The notes beneath the pieces were generated by a model. It had not been told where the DNA came from. It did no database searches and saw only the letters and a program-made list of their open reading frames with translations. Source: Bacteroidales bacterium (GTDB lineage Bacteria; Bacteroidota; Bacteroidia; Bacteroidales; VadinHA17). From it: a stretch of DNA of 18,255 nucleotides. A program made the translations under genes and the position numbers. Positions 1 through 8,458 of the stretch are shown here, in pieces. Each line of letters opens with the position of its first letter. The first letter of the stretch is position 1. Location: assembly GCA_017882245.1 (NCBI GenBank), contig JADGPV010000021.1, positions 1-18,255 of the forward strand, read 5' to 3'.

Positions 1-1320
1 CACCGTGGCTGCAATAATTAATGATTTTATGGCCTTTTCTACGGTAACGGCCCCTTCGGTTATTGCCTTAAGCGCAAGTACTGCAAGAAGGGGAACACAA
101 ACACCTGCGATGACAAGTGTCATGGAGACGGCCCTGAACTTGTCATACCCGGGAAAGAAATCAATAAACAATGATGTCAGTGGCATGAAGTTCTTGCCCC
201 ACGAGAGCAGCAGAGAGAGCAACACAGCTGTGAGGATCCACCATTTTTCCTTTCCCTTGATTATCAACAGTCCGAGAATAAAAAGAAACAACACCACAGC
301 GCCAAAATATACCGGCCCGCTTGTTGACGGCTGCCGGCCCCAGTACCTGAAAAGCTGATCCTGTGCCTGGCCCATATTATTCTTGCGGAGAGCCTTTACG
401 GTCTCCGAATTTTTTGAGAACGGAGAAGTAGATCCTCCTTTGAAATCAGGTATCAGGAAGGTCATGGATTCGTCAACACCATAACTCCATTGTGTTATGT
501 ATTCCTTGTCGAGCCCCTTCTCTTCCCTGGCGTTATCCTTGGTCAGGTCACTCTTGCCCCTTGTCGACTCTTTACTGTATTCCCAGGTCGAATAAAGGGA
601 GGCAAAATTAACGCCGACTGCCATGACAACTGCAGCCACCAGAAATCCAAAACTCTTCAGGAAAGAAGGGAAGGTTTTCCTTTTTATGGAATCGATCAGT
701 TCATAAATCCCAAATACAAGGAGAATGATAAAAGTGTAATATGTTATCTGAAAATGATTGGCCATGATCTGCAGGGAAAGGAAGAGTGCAAAGAGTACAG
801 CACCTTTAAAGCCATCAGAGCGGAACGCATAGATTGCGCTGCCGATCACAGGCGCCATCCAGGCCATTGCGTAGACTTTGGTATTATGCCCCGCCGAAAG
901 GCTGACAAAGAGATATGATCCAAAACCGTAAGCAATGGCCCCTGCCATTGCAAGCCAGGGATTGACCCTGAAAAGGAGGAGCATAATATAAAAGCCCAGC
1001 ATTGCAAGGAACAGGGCAGCTACTGGCGTTTTAAATATCTTCAGAAGGTCATCGAGGTGTTTGAAGAGATTGCCCGGGTATTTCACAGAGATCATGTATG
1101 CCGGCATGCCTCCGAACATCGAGTTGGTCCACAGCGGTTCCTTACCGTACTCTGCACGGAAATCGCGGATCTCTTTCGATGAACCTTCAAAGACCTTCGT
1201 GTCATATGCATTGATCTTTTTACCCTCAAGAACAGGATAGAAATAAGCAAATGAAACAACAGTGAAGATAAGGACAGCAACGAGGTGCGGCAAGGAAGAT
1301 TTAAAAGCGCGTTCTTTCAT
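1..1320 (-). CDS. YfhO-family multi-pass membrane protein (C-terminus outside window)
   Basis: The minus-strand frame opens at ATG 1320 and stays open to base 1, giving 440 residues with no stop, so the C-terminal part is missing. Residues about 11-30 form a first membrane helix. They are followed by an extracytoplasmic-looking loop with PLWTNSMFGGMP (62-73), then repeated hydrophobic helices (about 99-117, 122-140, 150-166, 174-190, 194-210 and more near the edge). The short motif SAGHNTK (142-148) and a later LIPDFKGG segment are typical of the Bacteroidota branch of YfhO proteins. In Firmicutes YfhO is a GT-C-fold membrane protein linked to glycosylation of teichoic acid; the substrate in Bacteroidota is not known to me. 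Family assignment is by recognition, and a glycan role is inference, weakly supported by the divergent flippase next door. A well-matched promoter lies 43 bp upstream. Confidence 0.85.
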   Translation of the reverse strand, partial: MKERAFKSSLPHLVAVLIFTVVSFAYFYPVLEGKKINAYDTKVFEGSSKEIRDFRAEYGKEPLWTNSMFGGMPAYMISVKYPGNLFKHLDDLLKIFKTPVAALFLAMLGFYIMLLLFRVNPWLAMAGAIAYGFGSYLFVSLSAGHNTKVYAMAWMAPVIGSAIYAFRSDGFKGAVLFALFLSLQIMANHFQITYYTFIILLVFGIYELIDSIKRKTFPSFLKSFGFLVAAVVMAVGVNFASLYSTWEYSKESTRGKSDLTKDNAREEKGLDKEYITQWSYGVDESMTFLIPDFKGGSTSPFSKNSETVKALRKNNMGQAQDQLFRYWGRQPSTSGPVYFGAVVLFLFILGLLIIKGKEKWWILTAVLLSLLLSWGKNFMPLTSLFIDFFPGYDKFRAVSMTLVIAGVCVPLLAVLALKAITEGAVTVEKAIKSLIIAATV

Positions 1321-1362
1321 AAATTACTCTTTACGGGTTTAAGCCGGGTTTATATCACCCGA

Positions 1363-1393
1363 CAAAAATACACCAACTGAACCTTAAATCAAA
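1363..1393 (-). promoter_or_regulatory. Bacteroidota-type promoter for the YfhO-family gene
   Basis: On the minus strand TTTG (1393-1390) is followed after 19 nt by TATTTTTG (1370-1363). This fits the Bacteroidota primary-sigma consensus TTTG - 19-21 nt - TAnnTTTG exactly. The -7 box ends 42 nt before the ATG at 1320. Confidence 0.65.
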
Positions 1394-1407
1394 TGAGTAT
1401 ATTATTA

Positions 1408-1415
1408 TACATTTG
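1408..1415 (+). promoter_or_regulatory. Candidate -7 box for the flippase gene
   Basis: TACATTTG matches the Bacteroidota -7 element TAnnTTTG, but no TTTG is seen 19-21 nt upstream, so only half the promoter is supported. Its position matters for the gene start: it overlaps the in-frame TTG at 1413, which would put that codon upstream of the transcript start. This favours ATG 1434. Confidence 0.4.
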
Positions 1416-1433
1416 CCGGAACAAGAGAGTGAG

Positions 1434-2915
1434 ATGGGAATAGTTCAGAAGCAGACACTCCGCGGAACGGCATGGTCTTATCTTGGAGCCATGCTGGGGT
1501 TTGTCAATATTATACTGCTCTCTCCCAAGGTTTTTACCACCGGCGAGATAGGGGTTGTTCAGGTACTATTGTCATTTGCTACGGTACTCTCACAATTCTC
1601 AAGCCTGGGATTCACTAATGTCATTAACAGGTTGTTTCCATATTTCAGGGATGCCCGTTCGAAACATAATGGCTTCCTGGCATTGTCTCTGGCTATAACC
1701 CTTGCGGGCTTTATCATAGCATTGATAGTAATGAAGTTTTATATGCCTCACTTTGAGGAAGTGAATATAAAACAGTCGCCGCTGATCTCTGAATATTCAT
1801 TCTATCTTCCCGCCCTGCTTCTCATCACGCTGCTGTTCAGCCTCCTTGATAACTATAATAAAGTTCTTTACAATGCAGTACTTGGTACATTTCTGAAGGA
1901 GTTCCTTTTCAGGGTTCTTAACCTGGCACTGATATGCCTCTTTTGGATTGGGGTGATTGATTTTTCCGGTTACATTTTCGGTTACGTTGTATGCCAGGGA
2001 ATACCGTTGATTGTGATTATCATAAGTCTGGTCATCAGGGGAGAGGTTTCGCTGAAATTTAACCTGGATTATATCACCCCTGAGCTAAAGAGACAGATTG
2101 TAATTTTGTCTCTCTTCGGAATCCTTACAGGATTCAGCTCTTCAATCCTGACCACTCTTGATAAGGTGTTCGTTAACCGTTATCTAGGCGAGGGGCAGGC
2201 TGGTATTTATTCAATCGCATCATATTTTGCCGTGATGATAATGATCCCCGGGAGATCAATTGCGAAAATATCCACACCATTTCTCGCTGAATCATGGAAG
2301 AAAGATGATCTGCATACGATTGATGACCTGTACCTGCGCAGCAGCATAAATCAGTATGCAATCGGACTTCTGATTCTTATCGGAATACTGGTAAACATCA
2401 ATAATATATTCCGGCTCTTGCCGGTTGAGTACGGAACAACCGCAGCAGTAATCATCCTAATCAGTATCGGAAATGTAGTCAGTGTCTCCACGGGTATTAA
2501 CAGTGTTGTTCTGAGCACGTCTTCACTTTACAGGTATCAGACATGGTTAATGTTCCTGCTCGTAGCCCTTTTTGTAGTCACAAGCCTGATCTTCATTCCT
2601 CTCATGGGTATAACCGGTGCGGCGCTGGCAGCAATGATCTCCAACATCATTTATAATTTGCTGGGGGTTGTGGTTGTAGGCAGGAAGTTCGGCATCTGGC
2701 CTTACAACATGACACATATCCGGATGACCATAGTTGGAGTCGTTGCAGCAGCAGCAGGATATCTTTTGCCTGACCTTTCGCTATGGCCCGATCTTGTTGT
2801 AAGAAGCCTTCTGGTGACAGTTTTATTTACAACCGGGATTTATCTGTGGAAGGTTTCGGACGACCTGAATGGTCTGATAGATACCTCAATCGCCAGGATT
2901 AAAAAGTGGTTATAA
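1434..2915 (+). CDS. Polysaccharide/oligosaccharide flippase (Wzx-like, MATE/MVF superfamily)
   Basis: This 493-residue, almost entirely hydrophobic protein has many predicted membrane helices, consistent with the 12-14 expected for flippases of the polysaccharide-biosynthesis (RfbX/Wzx) family. These export lipid-linked sugar units across the inner membrane. The N-terminus MGIVQKQTLRGTAWSYLG and the following helix are characteristic of Bacteroidota members. I choose ATG 1434 over the in-frame TTG at 1413 because this N-terminus matches the family and because a -7 promoter box covers the TTG. The gene diverges from the YfhO-family gene and converges on a glycosyltransferase. All three could act on surface glycans, but no compact O-antigen or capsule cluster is visible, so the substrate is unknown. 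The last codon and stop share a palindromic TTATAA with the opposing gene. Confidence 0.85.
   Translation: MGIVQKQTLRGTAWSYLGAMLGFVNIILLSPKVFTTGEIGVVQVLLSFATVLSQFSSLGFTNVINRLFPYFRDARSKHNGFLALSLAITLAGFIIALIVMKFYMPHFEEVNIKQSPLISEYSFYLPALLLITLLFSLLDNYNKVLYNAVLGTFLKEFLFRVLNLALICLFWIGVIDFSGYIFGYVVCQGIPLIVIIISLVIRGEVSLKFNLDYITPELKRQIVILSLFGILTGFSSSILTTLDKVFVNRYLGEGQAGIYSIASYFAVMIMIPGRSIAKISTPFLAESWKKDDLHTIDDLYLRSSINQYAIGLLILIGILVNINNIFRLLPVEYGTTAAVIILISIGNVVSVSTGINSVVLSTSSLYRYQTWLMFLLVALFVVTSLIFIPLMGITGAALAAMISNIIYNLLGVVVVGRKFGIWPYNMTHIRMTIVGVVAAAAGYLLPDLSLWPDLVVRSLLVTVLFTTGIYLWKVSDDLNGLIDTSIARIKKWL
2910..2915. other. Palindromic TTATAA supplying two opposing stop codons
   Basis: The hexamer TTATAA is its own reverse complement. 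Bases 2913-2915 (TAA) end the plus-strand flippase. Bases 2912-2910 read TAA on the minus strand and end the glycosyltransferase. The two genes therefore overlap by 6 bp with no intergenic space, and no terminator hairpin is seen between them. Confidence 0.9.
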
Positions 2916-4196
2916 CAAGGAGTTCAGCAGATCTCCAAGCTTGACTGCCAGTGCTCTTCTGGAATATTCAAGATGGTGCCCGCTGCGTTTTGCTGGAGCC
3001 CCTTCCGCAACTTTCTGAATGAAAGTCTTTATGCCCTGAACGTCATTATAATCAAAAATACCCTGATAACCGCATCTTAACAGTAACTGAGCTGCATCAC
3101 CATCAGCAGGACCAAGAAGTAGAATCGGTTTTTCAGTTGCCAGGTATTCAAATATCTTCCCCGTCAGTATAGATTTGTTTGAAGGATGTTCGGGAATTAT
3201 CAGCAGCAATAATGTCGAGTCCATCATATACCTGATCGCCGCCGGGTGTTCACAGTACTGAATGAATTCGGGTATGTTCCCCTCCTCATCTGCCTTGAAC
3301 AGCTTCTGTAACGGCTCAGGCACGGTGCCAACAAATTTCAGGCTTACCGGATGGTTATTCGCCCGAATGTCCGATATGGCTTCTATTAAGCCTTTCACCG
3401 GGTATGCAGGTGAAAGCGAGCCAACATAGGTTATTGTGAATCTTTCAGGGACTGTCGGGGTAATACCTTCAAAATCTTCTTCATCAAAGCCGTTGGGGAG
3501 GACGTGTATCTTATGTGAAATATTTTCCGCCTTGCTCCCCAGTATTGAAGCCAGAGTCTGCCCGACAGTAATTATCATATCAGCCTTTGTCAGTGCATTT
3601 TTCTCCATCTCCCTGTCAGCCATCCTGGCAACCATTGATGGTTTAAACATCTCATAATAGTAGATATCTGTCCAGGGGTCTCTGAAATCTGCTACCCATT
3701 TTATATGAGGGAATTTGCGTTTTAATCTGAGACCGATCAGTTGTGTTGAATGCGGAGGACTGGTTGTTATTATGTGACTTATTTTTTCACTTTTTATTAG
3801 TTCACAGGCTTTTCGGAAAGCGTATCTGTTCCATCCCCTGCGGGGATCAGGAATAAAAAAATTCCCGCGGATGAACCGGCTGACCGCACCTTTTATGCCC
3901 TTATCAGAGCCAGAGGCAAAACCTGCATGTGGTATCTTTGATTGATCCTTGTTATAAATCGAAAAGTAATTTATTGCCTTTGTCCTGTATATCTCGACAT
4001 CAAGAGGTATCTCGCCATAAAGTGAAGGGTCCTTGAAAGGATAGGTGGCAAATTCAGGCTTGACAGTAAGGACAACGGGAAGCCAGCCTGACGAGGGCAG
4101 GTACTTCGTGAATTTAAGCCATCGCTGTACGCCGGCACCTCCGCTGGGAGGCCAGTAATAGGTGATAATGAGTATTTTAGCCGGCGATGATCTCAT
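2910..4196 (-). CDS. GT4-type glycosyltransferase
   Basis: This 428-residue protein has a two-domain GT-B layout. The N-terminal half begins KILIITYYWPPSGGAGVQRW (residues 7-26), the usual start of Bacteroidota GT4 enzymes, and continues with WVADFRDPW and a helix with HVLPNGFD near the domain boundary. The C-terminal domain carries ITYVGSLSPAYPVKGL and, near residue 350, GKIFEYLATEKPIL, the conserved acidic nucleotide-sugar-binding region of GT4. It should transfer a sugar from a nucleotide donor to a glycan or lipid at the cytoplasmic face; donor and acceptor cannot be read from sequence. No signal peptide is apparent. Its ATG lies 1 bp after the glyQS stop, so it is almost certainly cotranscribed with that housekeeping gene and has no visible promoter of its own. 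Confidence 0.88.
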   Translation of the reverse strand: MRSSPAKILIITYYWPPSGGAGVQRWLKFTKYLPSSGWLPVVLTVKPEFATYPFKDPSLYGEIPLDVEIYRTKAINYFSIYNKDQSKIPHAGFASGSDKGIKGAVSRFIRGNFFIPDPRRGWNRYAFRKACELIKSEKISHIITTSPPHSTQLIGLRLKRKFPHIKWVADFRDPWTDIYYYEMFKPSMVARMADREMEKNALTKADMIITVGQTLASILGSKAENISHKIHVLPNGFDEEDFEGITPTVPERFTITYVGSLSPAYPVKGLIEAISDIRANNHPVSLKFVGTVPEPLQKLFKADEEGNIPEFIQYCEHPAAIRYMMDSTLLLLIIPEHPSNKSILTGKIFEYLATEKPILLLGPADGDAAQLLLRCGYQGIFDYNDVQGIKTFIQKVAEGAPAKRSGHHLEYSRRALAVKLGDLLNSLL

Positions 4197-4197
4197 C

Positions 4198-5748
4198 TTA
4201 CAATTTTTTCAGTTGCTCTCGCAGACTGACCTTGTCAGCAATAATTGCCCTCAGCCGGGAGATGGGAACCCGCTCCTGGAGCATGGTGTCGCGATATCTT
4301 ATTGTTACAGTCTCATCATCGACGCTCTGGTAGTCAATAGTTATGCAGTATGGTGTGCCTATTGCATCCTGCCGGCGGTAGCGTTTTCCTATCGAATCTT
4401 TCTCGTCATACTGACAGTTGAAGTCGAATTTAAGTTCATCTGAAATCCTGCGTGATATTTCAGGCAGGGTGTCTTTCCTCACCAGCGGCAGCACAGCCAG
4501 CTTCACCGGGGCAAGCACTGACGGAAGCCTCAGCACAACCCTGCTGTCTGGTACCCCGTCTTCCCTCGTGAGATCTTCCTCATAGTAAGAGGCTGCCATC
4601 ACCTGCAGGAACATACGGTCTACACCAATTGAGGTTTCTATGACGTAAGGAATATATGACTCATTCTTCTCGGGATCGAAATATTGCATTTTCTTCCCGC
4701 TGTATTCCTGGTGCTGTTTAAGATCGAAATCGGTTCTTGAATGGATGCCTTCGACCTCTTTAAAGCCGAACGGAAATTTATACTCTATGTCAGAAGCTGC
4801 ATTTGCATAATGTGCCAGTTTATCATGATCATGGAACCTGTAATTCTCGTCTCCGAAGCCGAGGGCACGGTGCCATTTCATCCTTGCCTCTTTCCATTGC
4901 CTGAACCATTCAAGTTCAGTGCCCGGCTTCACAAAGAACTGCATCTCCATCTGTTCAAATTCCCGCATGCGGAAAATAAACTGTCTTGCCACTATTTCAT
5001 TCCTGAAGGCTTTTCCAATCTGCGCAATGCCAAAGGGAAGCTTCATTCTGCCCGTTTTCTGTACGTTCAGGAAGTTCACAAAAATACCCTGTGCAGTCTC
5101 GGGACGAAGATAAATTTTCATCGCCCCGTCAGAAGTTGCCCCGATCTCTGTTGAGAACATAAGATTAAATTGCCTTACCTCGGTCCAGTTCCTGGTTCCG
5201 GAGACCGGGCAGACAATCTCACTGTCAATAATGATCTGTCTGATGGCAGCAAGATCAGGCCCTGCCATTGCATCTATAAACTTTTTATGCAGCAGGTCAT
5301 ACTTCTCCTGTATTTCAAGAATCCGGGGATTTGTGGATCTGTAAAGAGCTTCATCAAACTTTTCTCCGAAACGTGCTTTTGCCTTTTCGACCTCCCTGTC
5401 AATCTTCTCGGAAAATTTCTCAAGATGCTCTTCAATCAGAACATCCGCACGGTACCGTTTCTTGCTATCCTTATTGTCAATCAGGGGATCATTGAAGGCA
5501 TCGACATGACCCGAGGCTTTCCATATGGTCGGGTGCATGAATATTGCGGAATCAAGACCGACAATATTATCATGCATCAGAACCATGCTGTCCCACCAGT
5601 ATTTTTTGATATTGTTTTTCAGCTCAACTCCATATTGTCCGTAATCATATACGGCAGCCAGGCCGTCGTATATTTCGCTTGAAGGAAAAACATACCCGTA
5701 TTCCTTACAATGAGAAACAAGTTTTTTAAAGATATCTTCGTGAGCCAT
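4198..5748 (-). CDS. glyQS: Glycyl-tRNA synthetase, single-chain dimeric type
   Basis: This 516-residue class II synthetase charges tRNA-Gly with glycine. It is the alpha2-type enzyme typical of Bacteroidota, Actinobacteria and archaea rather than the alpha2beta2 GlyQ/GlyS pair. Visible signatures include WKASGHVDAF (76-85), RPETAQGIF (215-223), motif 2 around FRNEI...RMREFEQME (248-268), motif 3 GVDRMF (375-380) and a C-terminal anticodon-binding domain from about 415 with KRYRRQDAIGTPY. A charged, probably helical insertion lies at about 100-160. The length is normal for the family, and all catalytic segments are present. ATG 5748 gives the expected MAHEDIFKKLVSHC start. It is the first gene of a minus-strand pair with a glycosyltransferase 1 bp downstream. 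A well-matched promoter sits just upstream. I see no T-box or riboswitch in the 121-bp gap. Confidence 0.97.
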   Translation of the reverse strand: MAHEDIFKKLVSHCKEYGYVFPSSEIYDGLAAVYDYGQYGVELKNNIKKYWWDSMVLMHDNIVGLDSAIFMHPTIWKASGHVDAFNDPLIDNKDSKKRYRADVLIEEHLEKFSEKIDREVEKAKARFGEKFDEALYRSTNPRILEIQEKYDLLHKKFIDAMAGPDLAAIRQIIIDSEIVCPVSGTRNWTEVRQFNLMFSTEIGATSDGAMKIYLRPETAQGIFVNFLNVQKTGRMKLPFGIAQIGKAFRNEIVARQFIFRMREFEQMEMQFFVKPGTELEWFRQWKEARMKWHRALGFGDENYRFHDHDKLAHYANAASDIEYKFPFGFKEVEGIHSRTDFDLKQHQEYSGKKMQYFDPEKNESYIPYVIETSIGVDRMFLQVMAASYYEEDLTREDGVPDSRVVLRLPSVLAPVKLAVLPLVRKDTLPEISRRISDELKFDFNCQYDEKDSIGKRYRRQDAIGTPYCITIDYQSVDDETVTIRYRDTMLQERVPISRLRAIIADKVSLREQLKKL

Positions 5749-5779
5749 AGTTAATTTTAGGTAACGCTTACTAACCGGG

Positions 5780-5810
5780 CAAAAGTATATTAAAATCCGT
5801 TGTTTTACAA
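5780..5810 (-). promoter_or_regulatory. Bacteroidota-type promoter for glyQS
   Basis: On the minus strand TTG (5810-5808) is followed after 20 nt by TACTTTTG (5787-5780), which fits TTTG/TTG - 19-21 nt - TAnnTTTG. The -7 box ends 31 nt upstream of the glyQS ATG, implying a short leader. Confidence 0.6.
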
Positions 5811-5837
5811 CCTGCGCAGTAGTCTGGAATCTATTTG

Positions 5838-5845
5838 TATCTTTG
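5838..5845 (+). promoter_or_regulatory. Candidate -7 box for nadB
   Basis: TATCTTTG matches TAnnTTTG, 24 nt before the nadB ATG. No TTG lies at 19-21 nt upstream, so support is partial. The box overlaps an in-frame TTG at 5843, arguing against that codon as the translation start. Confidence 0.4.
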
Positions 5846-5869
5846 TTTTCCGTTCGTGAAAAAATCTTT

Positions 5870-7447
5870 ATGAAAGTACGGTGTGATTTTCTTGTAATAG
5901 GATCAGGTATTGCCGGACTGTCGTTTGCGCTAAAGGCTGCGGCTCATGGAAAAGTATTTGTCATCACCAAAACAGTTCTTGATGACTGCAACACTAACTA
6001 TGCTCAGGGTGGTATTGCAGCCGTGATGTATGATCCTGACAATTTTGAGAAACACGTCAGGGATACCATGATTGCCGGGGCAGGGTATAGTAATGAGGAG
6101 GTTGTGAGAATGGTAGTCAGCGAGGCACCTGCAAGAATAAGGGAGCTGATTGAAATGGGGGTTGATTTTGACAAAAAGCCTGACGGGAAGCTTGATATGG
6201 CAATGGAGGGAGGCCATTCCGAGCACAGAATACTCCATCATAAGGATTCAACCGGCGCTGCCATAGAAAAAGTGCTTATAGAAAAAGTACGTGAGAATAA
6301 GAACATTGAGATTTACGAAAATCATTTTGCTATTGATCTGCTGACCCAGCATAACCTTGGTGAATATGTGACCCGTGAATGGAAGGACATAAGGTGTTAC
6401 GGAGCCTATGTAGCTGACCTGACGACCAGCAAGGTGAAGACAGTATTATCTAAAGTGACCGTACTTGCAACGGGAGGATGCGGCAATATTTACCTGACAA
6501 CTACAAATCCCGCAGTGGCCACAGGTGATGGATTAGCCATGGCACACAGGGCAAACGGAGTCATTGAAAACATGGAGTTCATCCAGTTCCATCCGACTTC
6601 CCTTTACAACCCCAATGTCAGACCATCGTTTCTTATTACGGAAGCCCTGAGAGGATTCGGAGCCGAACTGCGCAACAGCGAAGGTGAGAAGTTCATGTCA
6701 AAGTATCATGTGAACGGTTCTCTCGCTCCGCGCGATGTGGTTGCCAGAGCAATAGACAATGAGATGAAAATGAGAGGAGATGACTTTGTTTATCTCGACT
6801 GCACGCACCTTAACGGGGAAGACCTTAAATCACATTTCCCGCATATCTATGAAAAATGTCTTTCAGAAAATATTGATATCACAAGGCAGATGATTCCTGT
6901 TGTGCCGGCAGCACATTACTCATGCGGAGGTGTTAAGGTGGACAAGAATGGAAGGAGTTCAATAGACCGTCTTTATGCTATAGGTGAGGTGTCATCGACC
7001 GGTCTCCACGGAGCAAACAGGCTGGCATCCAATTCATTGATTGAGGCTGCCGTATATGCACACAGAGCCGCTGAAGACGCTTATCGGCGTATCAGTGTTC
7101 TGACATTCGAGGAGAAAATACCATTGTGGAACTATCATGGCACCACCAACATTGAGGAAATGGTACTTGTTACCCAGAACTATAAAGAGATGCAGATGAT
7201 CATGAGCAACTATGTAGGCATTGTAAGATCTGACCTCCGGCTGGCGAGGGCCAAAACAAGACTTGAGATCATTTACAGGGAGACGGAAGACCTCTATAAA
7301 AGATCAACAATATCAAGAAAACTCATTGAACTGCGTAACCTTATTGCGGCTGGTTATCTGGTCATAAAAATGGCTAAGAACAGGAAGGAGAGCCTCGGTC
7401 TTCACTATTCAATTGACTATCCGGCCAGACCAGGATCTGAATTCTAA
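5870..7447 (+). CDS. nadB: L-aspartate oxidase
   Basis: This 525-residue FAD enzyme oxidises L-aspartate to iminoaspartate, the first step of de novo NAD synthesis; quinolinate synthase (NadA) would use the product. Visible features are the FAD-binding GSGIAG (11-16), NTNYAQGGIAAV (41-52), EGGHSEHRILHH (113-124), IQFHPTSLY, ITEALRGFGAELR, LAPRDVVARAID, AAHYSCGGV and GEVSSTGLHGANRLASNSLIEA. These match NadB and distinguish it from FrdA, which here is encoded separately. The C-terminal helical domain with repeated Arg/Glu matches the family, and the length is typical. I choose ATG 5870 over TTG 5843 because MKVRCDFLVIGSG is the expected N-terminus and a -7 box overlaps the TTG. nadA and nadC are not in the window. 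The next gene, a CPBP protease, starts 12 bp downstream and is probably cotranscribed. Confidence 0.95.
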   Translation: MKVRCDFLVIGSGIAGLSFALKAAAHGKVFVITKTVLDDCNTNYAQGGIAAVMYDPDNFEKHVRDTMIAGAGYSNEEVVRMVVSEAPARIRELIEMGVDFDKKPDGKLDMAMEGGHSEHRILHHKDSTGAAIEKVLIEKVRENKNIEIYENHFAIDLLTQHNLGEYVTREWKDIRCYGAYVADLTTSKVKTVLSKVTVLATGGCGNIYLTTTNPAVATGDGLAMAHRANGVIENMEFIQFHPTSLYNPNVRPSFLITEALRGFGAELRNSEGEKFMSKYHVNGSLAPRDVVARAIDNEMKMRGDDFVYLDCTHLNGEDLKSHFPHIYEKCLSENIDITRQMIPVVPAAHYSCGGVKVDKNGRSSIDRLYAIGEVSSTGLHGANRLASNSLIEAAVYAHRAAEDAYRRISVLTFEEKIPLWNYHGTTNIEEMVLVTQNYKEMQMIMSNYVGIVRSDLRLARAKTRLEIIYRETEDLYKRSTISRKLIELRNLIAAGYLVIKMAKNRKESLGLHYSIDYPARPGSEF

Positions 7448-7459
7448 CATATTATTTTC

Positions 7460-8458
7460 ATGGAAGCTGAAGATTTCAACGGCACACCAGTGCAGGATGA
7501 CAGTGCTTTTATTACGGCGCCCTTCAAAGGAAGAAACTCTTTCTGGAGGTATTTCACCGGAGCAATAACGCCTTTTCTTGTATCAAATTTAATAGGCGCA
7601 ATACCGCTTGCAATTGTTCTGATCATTTACTCCAATGGCGGCGCCATGCCAGAAAGAGGTGGCATGCCCGATTTTGAGGCTATGGGGATAAACCTGAACC
7701 TCGGTTTTGTTCTGACAGTCTTTCCTTACATTCTTGCTTTTTTTACACTTGTCTTTCTTGTTAAGCCTCTGAATAATCGCAGTTTTATGACTGTCATTAA
7801 CGGTGGCAGAAAGATACGCTGGGGGAGGATCTTTTTTTCGGCATTTGTGTGGACAGTGCTGTTAGCCTTAGGTCTTTGGTATTCAGTGAGATCGAATCCC
7901 GATAATTATAGTCTGAACAATTCTTCAGGCTCGCTGATAATTATTGCGTTACTGGCTGTTCTCACAATACCTTTTCAGGCAGGATTTGAAGAATTGCTCT
8001 TCAGGGGATATCTGATGCAGGGTTTTGCTGTAGCATCGCGTAACAGGTGGATGCCCATAGTAGCCACATCAGTAATTTTCGGCCTTATGCATGTGATTAA
8101 TCCTGAAGTAAAGGAATATGGCTTCGTCGCAATGATACCGCAGTACATCTTCTTCGGACTTGTCTTTGCAATCCTTACCATGATGGACGACGGGACAGAG
8201 CTTGCCATCGGAGCTCATACAGCAAATAATGCCTTCATGTCTGTCTTTGTGACCAATAAAGATTCAGCGCTGCAAACACCGGCATTATATGAGCAGCTGG
8301 AGATACACCCCTGGACGGATTTCAGAGATCTTGTGATAGCGTCACTGGTCTTCCTTGCAATTATAGCTATTGTCTACAGGTGGAGTGATGTGCGAAAATT
8401 GTATGCCAGAATATATTTCCGTCAACAAAAAGAACCTGAAGCAGATCAGATGCCGTAG
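7460..8458 (+). CDS. CPBP-family intramembrane glutamic protease
   Basis: This 332-residue integral membrane protein carries the three signatures of the CPBP (Abi/CAAX protease and bacteriocin-processing) family: EELLFR with E177, E178 and R182; FGLMH with F207 and H211; and HTANN with H253 and N257. Together these would form the glutamate protease site within the membrane. Hydrophobic segments lie near 38-58, 82-102, 122-142, 157-173, 197-211, 226-241 and a C-terminal helix near 308-325. The cytosolic N-terminus, about 35 residues, is polar. Family members process prenylated or peptide substrates or confer bacteriocin self-immunity, but this substrate cannot be inferred. It follows nadB by 12 bp, probably as an operon, with no obvious functional link. 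Its last 13 bp overlap the 3' end of the opposing dus gene. All catalytic residues are intact. Confidence 0.9.
   Translation: MEAEDFNGTPVQDDSAFITAPFKGRNSFWRYFTGAITPFLVSNLIGAIPLAIVLIIYSNGGAMPERGGMPDFEAMGINLNLGFVLTVFPYILAFFTLVFLVKPLNNRSFMTVINGGRKIRWGRIFFSAFVWTVLLALGLWYSVRSNPDNYSLNNSSGSLIIIALLAVLTIPFQAGFEELLFRGYLMQGFAVASRNRWMPIVATSVIFGLMHVINPEVKEYGFVAMIPQYIFFGLVFAILTMMDDGTELAIGAHTANNAFMSVFVTNKDSALQTPALYEQLEIHPWTDFRDLVIASLVFLAIIAIVYRWSDVRKLYARIYFRQQKEPEADQMP

Noticed and set aside
490..918. A 142-codon plus-strand frame at the left edge
   Set aside because: The opposite strand encodes a continuous YfhO-family protein with regular membrane helices; this frame is its shadow.
1..4196. A capsule or O-antigen biosynthesis cluster
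   Set aside because: Only a flippase, one glycosyltransferase and a YfhO-family protein are present, on mixed strands and partly tied to glyQS. Nucleotide-sugar enzymes, polymerase and further transferases are missing.
5170..5682. A 170-codon plus-strand frame opposite glyQS
   Set aside because: It is antisense to conserved synthetase sequence, with no recognisable domain and a Cys/Phe/Ile-rich composition typical of antisense translation.
5749..5869. Possible glycine riboswitch or T-box leader for glyQS
   Set aside because: The gap is only 121 bp, contains two promoter elements for divergent genes, and shows no T-box sequence or paired aptamer-like stems.
7460..8458. Bacteriocin immunity system based on the CPBP protease
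   Set aside because: No peptide precursor, leader peptidase or transporter lies nearby. The gene follows nadB and looks like a stand-alone family member.
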